In this document: positions 1 through 5,576 of the stretch, one piece after another
Layout: each line of letters starts with the position of its first letter
Position numbering within the stretch: position 1 is the first letter of the stretch
Source of the DNA: Lachnospiraceae bacterium UBA4260
GTDB taxonomy: Bacteria > Bacillota > Clostridia > Lachnospirales > Lachnospiraceae
Length of the DNA stretch: 28,580 nt
Direction: 5' to 3'
NCBI GenBank assembly: GCA_002395235.1
Contig: DGWK01000041.1
Location: 1-28,580, forward strand
The notes under the pieces: model-generated
Told to the model about the DNA's origin: nothing
The model's database searches: none
What the model saw: the letters and a program-made list of their open reading frames with translations, nothing else
Translations under genes and position numbers: made by a program

Positions 1-31
1 GTTGTCGGGGGTTCGATCCCCCCATCGCTCA
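1..31 (+). tRNA. 3' end of a tRNA gene (partial, truncated by the window edge)
   Basis: The first 31 bases fold exactly as the last part of a tRNA: a 5-bp T stem (GGGGG at 7-11, CCCCC at 19-23) around the 7-base T loop TTCGATC, followed by a 7-base acceptor strand ATCGCTC and discriminator A31. CCA is not encoded. The anticodon lies outside the window, so the amino acid cannot be given. A near-copy of this end recurs at 3506-3530. Confidence 0.7.
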
Positions 32-41
32 TTTCGTGAGG

Positions 42-86
42 CCTCGGAAATGCTTTATTTAAGGCGTTTCCGGGGTTTATTATTTT
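42..86 (+). terminator. Rho-independent terminator after the tRNA
   Basis: A 12-bp stem with two G-T pairs (CCTCGGAAATGC at 42-53 with GCGTTTCCGGGG at 64-75) is followed by TTTATTATTTT. It sits 10 bases after the tRNA end, where a tRNA transcript would stop. Confidence 0.7.
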
Positions 87-97
87 GTAATAATTGC

Positions 98-126
98 AAG
101 GTACCCAACGGCTTGGGTACCTTTTA
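98..126. terminator. Probable bidirectional terminator
   Basis: AAGGTACCCAA (98-108) pairs perfectly with TTGGGTACCTT (113-123) over a 4-base loop, with T-rich sequence on the plus side. It lies just beyond the stop codon of the minus-strand recombinase remnant, so it may have ended that transcript. Confidence 0.6.
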
Positions 127-261
127 TGATGTTTTTTGTGATGCCCCGATTTCTGCTATTCCGTCAAGAATTTCTGACCGCTCTTTTGCCTTCAACCGGC
201 TACGATGATAAAAATCATGTGTTGTAGATATATCGGTATGTCCGAGCTGCCGTGTACTTCC
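124..261 (-). pseudogene. C-terminal remnant of a tyrosine recombinase (phage/ICE integrase)
   Basis: Read on the minus strand, this stretch encodes GSTRQLGHTDISTTHDFYHR followed by about 25 residues and a stop at 124-126. LGHTDISTT is the conserved segment of the catalytic domain of tyrosine recombinases that carries the second active-site histidine (LGHxxIxTT), and the following Y in DFYHR falls where the nucleophilic tyrosine is expected. Only about 45 residues remain; upstream of 261 the homology stops at an 18-bp palindrome. The tail points toward the tRNA 3' end, as integrase genes often lie next to their attachment site. The gene cannot be functional as it stands. The family call is firm; the type of element is unknown. 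Confidence 0.75.
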
Positions 262-279
262 TTCAGAAGATCTTCTGAA
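262..279. repeat. 18-bp perfect palindrome at the integrase breakpoint
   Basis: TTCAGAAGATCTTCTGAA reads identically on both strands. It begins exactly where recognisable integrase coding sequence ends, so it may be a rearrangement junction or a regulatory site of the following gene. Confidence 0.6.
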
Positions 280-297
280 AGGAAAGGATGGATGAAC

Positions 298-363
298 ATG
301 GATTTTCTTGAATTAGCCAAAAACAGATATTTGGAGCGCTATTTTGACCCGCGTCCCGTGTAA
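298..363 (+). pseudogene. N-terminal fragment of a nitroreductase-family protein
   Basis: An ATG at 298, preceded by the ribosome binding site GGAAAGGA, opens a 21-codon frame reading MDFLELAKNRYLERYFDPRP plus V, then TAA. The opening residues MDFLELAKxRYxxRxFDPRPV match the typical start of nitroreductase-family FMN enzymes, which normally run about 170-200 residues. Nothing after the stop resembles the rest of the family, and a terminator follows at 403. The start region is intact while the body is gone, which looks like a deletion. The family call rests on the short N-terminal motif only. Confidence 0.5.
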
Positions 364-402
364 CAGGACGCCGGCATTACAGCGACAACCATGATACTTG
401 TG

Positions 403-441
403 CGGTTCCGAAGCCAACTGCTTCGGGGCCGTTTTATGTTT
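403..441 (+). terminator. Rho-independent terminator
   Basis: CGGTTCCGAAGC (403-414) pairs with GCTTCGGGGCCG (420-431), including G-T pairs, over a CAACT loop. TTTTATGTTT follows. It closes off the nitroreductase remnant. Confidence 0.65.
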
Positions 442-484
442 TCTGAGGGTTACTGTGTGAAATGAAAAGAAGAAAGAGCAACTA

Positions 485-493
485 TGATATACT
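485..493 (+). promoter_or_regulatory. Possible extended -10 promoter element
   Basis: TGATATACT matches an extended -10 (TGn followed by TATACT at 488-493). No good -35 lies at the expected distance. It is about 70 bases upstream of the Smr-like remnant start, so it may be that gene's old promoter. Confidence 0.3.
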
Positions 494-562
494 GGAAGAG
501 TAAAGAAACATAGCGTTTTCCTGCGCCTGTCAGTTGGATAATCTTCATGGAGGTGAATCTAT

Positions 563-840
563 TTGAGCGAAGCGTTTGTAAAGATCGACCTGCACGGCCT
601 GCGGCAGGAGGAAGCGATCAAAGTGATCGTCGTCTGTCCGGAACAGCTGGGAGGACTTCCGACGCCGCGCGTTCCTTCGCCTTGGCGAAACAGTATGAAG
701 CGGTACTGCCATATCTTAAAGAGAAGAGGCTGGATGACTGGGTGCGCAATAAGGCAATCCAGAAAAGCGTAGAAAGCTATCGGATAACCGATGAACAGAA
801 AGCTTACCTGAAGACATTAAAGGTACAGCGCAGGAGATAG
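563..840 (+). pseudogene. Mosaic of broken genes: Smr-like start, DUF523-like piece, unrecognised C-terminus
   Basis: A TTG start at 563 with GGAGGT upstream opens a frame reading SEAFVKIDLHGLRQEEAIKV, typical of the beginning of small Smr-domain proteins (DLHGLxxEEA). Within the same frame, from about 618, it becomes VVCPEQLGGLPTPR, which is a hallmark segment from the middle of DUF523 proteins. From about 675 a different frame carries a good-looking C-terminus including KQYEAVLPYLKEKRLDDWV and ending at the stop at 838-840; I do not recognise its family. Three unrelated pieces in under 280 bases, each missing the rest of its domain, indicate repeated small deletions that fused gene remnants. 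No intact product is expected. Confidence 0.55.
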
Positions 841-888
841 ACGAAACAAACATCATCTTCACGACCCCGGAGAAAGGAAGTACACAGC

Positions 889-2109
889 ATGCAGATCTAC
901 AGCGAAATCGGGCAGCTCAAAAAAGTGCTGCTGCACAAACCGGGTAAAGAACTTGAACATTTGATCCCAAAAGAACTGGAGCGGCTTCTCTTCGACGACA
1001 TTCCCTACCTCAAAACGGCGAGAGAAGAACACGACGCCTTTGCGGATACGCTCAGGAGCCAGGGGGTGGAGGTCGTCTATCTCTGCGACCTCATGGCAGA
1101 GACCCTGCGGGCTGAGCCGGAGCTGAAAGAGCAGTTCATACGCCAGCTGATCCTGGAGGGAGGGAGCAAGCCCCGCAACTTCGAGAATGAACTGACCGCG
1201 TATCTGATGTCGATCCGGGAAGAAAAGGCGCTGGTATACAAGACGATGGCAGGCGTTTCCGCCGCGGAACTGGGGGTGAGAAACAGGCAGCCGCTTGCGG
1301 AGCTGGTGCAGCGGGAGAACCGGTTTCTTCTTGATCCGATCCCTAACCTGTATTTTACCAGAGATCCGTTCACGGTCATCGGCAGTGGAGTAAGTCTCAA
1401 CAGGATGTATTCAGATACGAGAAAGAGGGAGACGATCTTTGCCCAGTATATTCTGGCCCATCATCCGGTGTATTCTCCCGGGCTGCGCTATTATTACCGC
1501 CGGGAGTACCTAAATCGGATCGAGGGGGGAGATATACTGGTGCTCAGCAGAAAAGCGGTCGTGCTCGGCATCTCCCAGAGGACAACGCCGGAAGCTATCG
1601 AGACACTGGCCAAAAACCTGTTCCAGGATGAAACCGGCGAGGTTGAGACCGTTCTGGCCCTGGACATTCCCCGCATTCGGGCCTTTATGCATCTGGATAC
1701 TGTCTGCACGCAGCTGGACAGAGATAAATTTCTGGTACATCCGGGAATCCTTGGAACGCTGCGTGTGTTCGAGATCCGAAAGGGAAGCGGCATCAGCGGA
1801 CTCACTGTGCAGGAATTGAATAAGGATCTGAAGTCGATCCTCTCGGAGTACACAGAGACCGACAGGGTGACGCTGATCAAATGCGGCGGAAGCGACAGGA
1901 CCGTATCCGAACGGGAGCAGTGGAACGATGGCTCTAATACTCTGTGCGTGCGCCCCGGAACAGTGATCGCGTATGACAGAAACAATGTGACGAACAGACT
2001 GCTCAGAGAGCATGGTATTACGGTTCTCGAGATCCCAAGCTCCGAATTGTCCCGGGGACGGGGAGGGCCGAGGTGCATGAGCTGCCCTTTAGAGAGAGAA
2101 CCCGTGTAG
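889..2109 (+). CDS. arcA: Arginine deiminase
   Basis: Hydrolyses L-arginine to L-citrulline and ammonia in the cytoplasm. The 406 residues match the usual ADI length. The guanidine-modifying fold shows its signatures in order: an N-terminal GxLxxVLLHxPGxELExLxP-like segment, LYFTRDPF (D159 region), EGGD at 212-215, MHLDT with H268, and the C-terminal GGPRCMSCPL with the nucleophile at C396. Most ADIs read RCMSMPL, so the second cysteine (C399) is a small variation. The ATG at 889 follows GAAAGGAAG. It lies upstream of an ornithine cyclodeaminase, 73 bases away and on the same strand. The usual partners of the ADI pathway (arcB, arcC, arcD) are not in the window. Confidence 0.95.
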   Translation: MQIYSEIGQLKKVLLHKPGKELEHLIPKELERLLFDDIPYLKTAREEHDAFADTLRSQGVEVVYLCDLMAETLRAEPELKEQFIRQLILEGGSKPRNFENELTAYLMSIREEKALVYKTMAGVSAAELGVRNRQPLAELVQRENRFLLDPIPNLYFTRDPFTVIGSGVSLNRMYSDTRKRETIFAQYILAHHPVYSPGLRYYYRREYLNRIEGGDILVLSRKAVVLGISQRTTPEAIETLAKNLFQDETGEVETVLALDIPRIRAFMHLDTVCTQLDRDKFLVHPGILGTLRVFEIRKGSGISGLTVQELNKDLKSILSEYTETDRVTLIKCGGSDRTVSEREQWNDGSNTLCVRPGTVIAYDRNNVTNRLLREHGITVLEIPSSELSRGRGGPRCMSCPLEREPV

Positions 2110-2182
2110 GACGCCGATCCGGTTCATACAGCTTTGTATAACTATAAAGGATTTGCCCGCCGAGGCAGAAAAGGAGGAAGAA

Positions 2183-3283
2183 ATGTCATTTGAAATGCCG
2201 ATCTATCATCATCCGGATTTTACGGAAGAAAGATTTGTGAACGCGCCGGATGTTGATTGCGCCGCAGCAGAGGTGGATGGCGTTGCACCTGAATATTTTC
2301 ACAGTACTTCTATGTATCCGGAGTATTTCAAGATCCATGGAGAGTGGAAACTGGCGCAGGAGAGTCGGATGGATTCATGTGTGCTGATCCGCGAAGACGG
2401 CCGGCTGGATGTCGTGGAGCCCAGGAATATTAAGAAGGGTGATATGGTCATTCTCGGAAGAAGTGAGAACTGCCGGGAAGGGATTTACCTGCACAGCCGT
2501 GGTTTTGAGGATCCCCTTGACCGGATCGACGATCAGTTCGTGTTCCGTCAGGGACGAAGCAGAGAGACCGCTTACGCGAGGGACTATGACCGGCTTTTTG
2601 CGCTTTTGAGATATGAAAAGAGCCACGGCGGCAAAATAGTGTGGGTTATGGGGCCGGCCTTTGCTTTTGACGCGGATGCGAGGGCGGCAATGGCGGCTCT
2701 GATCGACAATGGCTATGCACAGGTAGTGATGGGAGGAAATGCACTGGCAACACATGACCTGGAGGGGGCGCTTCTGCACACAGCGCTCGGACAGGATATT
2801 TATACCCAGAGATCCCAGCCAAACGGACACTACAATCATCTGGACGTATGCAACAAGGTCCGCCGCAGCGGTTCAATCCCGCAGTTCATCAAGGACTATG
2901 ATCTCGATGACGGGATCATTTGCAGCTGTGTCAGAAATAATGTTCCCATTGTGCTGGCAGGCTCGATCCGTGACGACGGCCCTCTTCCCGAAGTGATCAG
3001 CGACGCATATCTGGCGGCATCGGCAATGAGAGAGGAGATCAGAGACTGTACCACGGTCATATGTCTGGCAACAATGCTCCATACGATCGCAGTCGGCAAC
3101 ATGACCCCCTCTTTCCGTGTCTTGAAAGACGGGACAGTGCGCCCGGTCTATTTCTATGCGGTGGACGCGGACGAGTTCGTAGTCAACAAGCTCCTTGACA
3201 GAGGGAGCCTGAGCGCGACGACAGTGGTCACGAATGTTCAGGATTTCATCACACTGGTGGCAAAGGGAATGGGAGTTATTTGA
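2183..3283 (+). CDS. Archaeal-type ornithine cyclodeaminase (LOR/SDH domain, TIGR00300-like)
   Basis: The predicted 366-residue protein matches the family first seen as the LOR/SDH conserved domain and later shown in methanogens, and in the C-terminal half of cyanobacterial AgrE/ArgZ, to convert ornithine to proline plus ammonia using NAD. Visible family features are an N-terminal metal-site-like region of about 100 residues, VMGGNALATHDLEGAL (a Rossmann-like hallmark around residues 180-195), LAGSIRDDGPLPEV, and the closing VTNVQDFITLVAKG. The start is ATG 2183, preceded by AAAAGGAGGAAG; an in-frame upstream start at 2153 has no ribosome binding site. It follows arcA closely and probably shares its transcript. 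It is unrelated in sequence to the mu-crystallin-like bacterial OCD. Ornithine as substrate is inferred from the family. Confidence 0.8.
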   Translation: MSFEMPIYHHPDFTEERFVNAPDVDCAAAEVDGVAPEYFHSTSMYPEYFKIHGEWKLAQESRMDSCVLIREDGRLDVVEPRNIKKGDMVILGRSENCREGIYLHSRGFEDPLDRIDDQFVFRQGRSRETAYARDYDRLFALLRYEKSHGGKIVWVMGPAFAFDADARAAMAALIDNGYAQVVMGGNALATHDLEGALLHTALGQDIYTQRSQPNGHYNHLDVCNKVRRSGSIPQFIKDYDLDDGIICSCVRNNVPIVLAGSIRDDGPLPEVISDAYLAASAMREEIRDCTTVICLATMLHTIAVGNMTPSFRVLKDGTVRPVYFYAVDADEFVVNKLLDRGSLSATTVVTNVQDFITLVAKGMGVI

Positions 3284-3460
3284 GGATCATTCTACTGATC
3301 ATGCTGAACGTGAAGTGGAGAATAACTGCTCTCGCAGAATCGATTATACCTGTAGTTGAATGACAAACCTTCTTACGACCGGATCAAGCAGGTGCCCGGC
3401 ACAGTGAACCAACGCGTGAACCGTGTGATAGCCAGCCAGACTGCTGTGATGATTTGATGA
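3284..3460. other. Intergenic stretch without a recognisable gene
   Basis: Between the cyclodeaminase stop and the hairpin at 3461, I see no convincing gene. A 33-codon open stretch at 3356-3457 has no ribosome binding site and no family I can name. Given the decayed neighbourhood it may be worn-out coding sequence. Confidence 0.4.
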
Positions 3461-3494
3461 GAAAGCCGCTTGCCCGAAGAGACAAGCGGCTTTC
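3461..3494 (+). terminator. Strong hairpin after the arcA-cyclodeaminase pair
   Basis: GAAAGCCGCTTG (3461-3472) pairs perfectly over 12 bp with CAAGCGGCTTTC (3483-3494) across a 10-base loop. There is no T run, so it is either an imperfect terminator or a transcript-stabilising 3' hairpin. Confidence 0.5.
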
Positions 3495-3505
3495 CGAGGG
3501 GTGCG

Positions 3506-3530
3506 CGGGGGTTCGATCCCCCATCGCTCA
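3506..3530 (+). repeat. Degraded copy of the tRNA 3' end (candidate attachment-site repeat)
   Basis: CGGGGGTTCGATC (3506-3518), then CCCC and ATCGCTCATT, repeats the tRNA end at 6-33 with a single C missing. The sequence upstream (GAGGGGTGCG) is not tRNA-like, and no matching 5' acceptor strand is seen, so this is a tRNA fragment rather than a gene. A direct repeat of a tRNA 3' end is the usual footprint of site-specific integration. Confidence 0.65.
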
Positions 3531-3537
3531 TTGGAAG

Positions 3538-3580
3538 CCTCAAAAACCTTGACCTGTCAGGTTTTTGAGGTTCTTTTTTT
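3538..3580 (+). terminator. Rho-independent terminator
   Basis: CCTCAAAAACC (3538-3548) pairs with GGTTTTTGAGG (3560-3570), followed by TTCTTTTTTT. It separates the tRNA-repeat region from the next operon. Confidence 0.85.
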
Positions 3581-3662
3581 GGAAAAAGAAACCCAAAGGA
3601 AGAGGTTTATGTACTATACTGAGTATATCTGTCAATGAAATCAGCAACTTGTGGAGAAATAT

Positions 3663-5576
3663 ATGAGCATGGGATCAGTTCCGAACAGAACAGACGATAG
3701 AAGACCGGAAGAGTTGACGGCGGAAGAGAAAAATACGCAAAACAAAAAAGTAAAAGGGAAAAGAAATAAAGAAGAGAGCAAAAAAGCGGCTGTAAAAGTG
3801 TACGCAGAGAAAACGGGCCTCGGCAAATATGGCGAGGGGCTTTTGTTTGCCTGCATGATCGCGCTGTTTATCAGTGTATGCGGGATCATCTTTATGTTCA
3901 CGAAAGCCTTTTTTCATTCGGACAGCGCTTTCTATGTACAGCTGGCCGTGGAGCAGATGAAGAGCGGGAAGCTTTTTCCCGACGGGATGTGTTACAGCAC
4001 GGTCCTTTTTGTGAGGTCCCCCAACCTGATCCTGATCCCGATCCTGGCTGTCATAAAGGACTGGATGCTGGCCAGAGAGATCATGGTGATCGTGATGTGG
4101 GTCATGCTGATCCTGGCAGTCATGTACTGCTTCCTTCCGGCGAAGAACCGGAATATGGCGGCAGCCGTCATAGCCTGCATACTGCTCATGAATCCTTATC
4201 AGACGGCGGATGTGGCCAACGAGACGACGGACATGCTGTTTTTCCAGGGCGCGTATATCACGATCTTTTTTGACATCGTGCTGGCGCTGGGGATCATGCA
4301 CCGGATCATTTTGCTGGATAAGAAAGATAAGACGGCCTATAAGGCCGCGTTAATGGCGCTGCTGGCTGTTGTGCTGTTTCTGCCCCTGCTGGGGAGCGTG
4401 AGACAGGACATGATCCTGACGCTTCCGCTTGCGGCGGCCATCCTGATCTTCTATTTTCTGGAAAACGATCAGCGGGTCTCGAGGGTGCTTAAATGCAAGA
4501 GATGCCTAGTGAGCGTGGCGCTGATCCTTGTTGTAGTCGTGGCAGGTTTTGTGTGCTACCACAGGCTCGCCATGCTGTACTGGAGAGACAGCAAGGGAAT
4601 GTACCTGACCATGGACAAGTATTCCGGGCTCTGGTACTCCATCGGACAGTTCGTGAACAACATAACCATGATTTACGGAAATGTGGAAGGAGCAGTCTTT
4701 TTGTCCTTCCCCGGCCTGTCCAAATTTGTCAATTATTTTGTGGCGCTTGTCGTCATCTTTATAATTCCGACGGCGGCGCTGATCCGCTACAACAAGCATG
4801 AAAACGCCTTTACGAGATTCCTGATCCTCTATACATGGGTGAGCAATCTGGCGGTGATCGGCGTGTTTGTGGCCTGCAATCAGTGGGCACCCAGATACCT
4901 TTTATCCGTTTATCTGGACGACTGCCTCCTGTTTGCCGTGTTGTTCTCGGAGTATATGAAGAAGAGAGAGCGCCTGACGGCTGTTCTGGCAGGCCTCGTC
5001 ATCGTGATGTACTGTATGTTCTGCCACGTGTATTTCTGGGGACATTACAAGGATAAGATCGGAACGGATCCGAGCAAGGAACTGATCAGCTTCCTCGAGG
5101 AGAACGACCTGCATTACGGCTATGCTTCCTTCTGGAACGCCAGCGTCAACACCGTGCTGTCAAACGGTGAAGTTCAGATTCTGCCGCTGTGGGACTACGA
5201 CGCTGTCGGCGGCGTAAGGCCTCCCTATAACCCCTCGGATTACAGGTACTGGCTCAATAACAAGAACTGGTATGACCCTGCCTCGCACCCGGGGAAATCC
5301 TTTGTTCTCCTTAAGAATAATACCCTGATGGATGACAAGAGCAGAGAGGAGTGGATCGAAAAACACGGGGAAGATCCGGAAAATCCCTGGATCGACGATA
5401 CGCCTCCGGAGGATATCCGCGAGGAGCTTTATTCCTTAAATCCGCAGAAGCTTCAGTGCGGCGATTACACGATACTTGTCTTTGAGGACAATGAGGAGAT
5501 GAGGGCGCTTGGAAACACGTTGTTGGATGCCGAAAAACAAAAGGAGCAGCAGGAGCTCCACCCGGAGATTCAGTGA
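3663..5576 (+). CDS. Multi-pass membrane protein, possible GT-C-type glycosyltransferase
   Basis: A 637-residue protein. The first 55 or so residues are strongly charged and Lys-rich, hence cytoplasmic. About 10-12 hydrophobic segments follow, from roughly residue 60 to 470, and then a soluble C-terminal portion of about 160 residues rich in Asp, Pro and Trp. After the first membrane segment comes FHSDSAFYVQ, an acidic site in the first external loop as in GT-C fold sugar transferases; that comparison is inference and I cannot name a specific family. ATG 3663 is preferred because GTGGAGA lies 6 bases upstream; an in-frame GTG at 3651 would consume that site. It is followed, with overlap, by a YfhO-family gene, itself thought to act in cell-surface glycosylation, so the two probably act together. 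Confidence 0.65.
   Translation: MSMGSVPNRTDDRRPEELTAEEKNTQNKKVKGKRNKEESKKAAVKVYAEKTGLGKYGEGLLFACMIALFISVCGIIFMFTKAFFHSDSAFYVQLAVEQMKSGKLFPDGMCYSTVLFVRSPNLILIPILAVIKDWMLAREIMVIVMWVMLILAVMYCFLPAKNRNMAAAVIACILLMNPYQTADVANETTDMLFFQGAYITIFFDIVLALGIMHRIILLDKKDKTAYKAALMALLAVVLFLPLLGSVRQDMILTLPLAAAILIFYFLENDQRVSRVLKCKRCLVSVALILVVVVAGFVCYHRLAMLYWRDSKGMYLTMDKYSGLWYSIGQFVNNITMIYGNVEGAVFLSFPGLSKFVNYFVALVVIFIIPTAALIRYNKHENAFTRFLILYTWVSNLAVIGVFVACNQWAPRYLLSVYLDDCLLFAVLFSEYMKKRERLTAVLAGLVIVMYCMFCHVYFWGHYKDKIGTDPSKELISFLEENDLHYGYASFWNASVNTVLSNGEVQILPLWDYDAVGGVRPPYNPSDYRYWLNNKNWYDPASHPGKSFVLLKNNTLMDDKSREEWIEKHGEDPENPWIDDTPPEDIREELYSLNPQKLQCGDYTILVFEDNEEMRALGNTLLDAEKQKEQQELHPEIQ

Larger units (their letters stand above)
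6..3530. mobile_element. Candidate decayed integrative element in a tRNA gene
   Basis: The interval is bounded by direct copies of a tRNA 3' end (6-31 and 3506-3530). It contains the tail of a tyrosine recombinase adjacent to the left copy, several truncated genes, and an intact arcA-cyclodeaminase pair. This matches a genomic island that integrated at the tRNA and then lost most of its genes. It is also possible that arcA and the cyclodeaminase are old residents and the repeats reflect several independent events. Confidence 0.4.

Noticed and set aside
3356..3457. A 33-codon frame after the cyclodeaminase that loosely recalls an enzyme C-terminus
   Set aside because: The resemblance was too weak to name a family, and no start signal is present.
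3461..3530. A possible second complete tRNA, including selenocysteine type, ending at 3530
   Set aside because: No complementary 5' acceptor strand, D arm or anticodon arm fits. One C is missing from the T stem, so it is a fragment.
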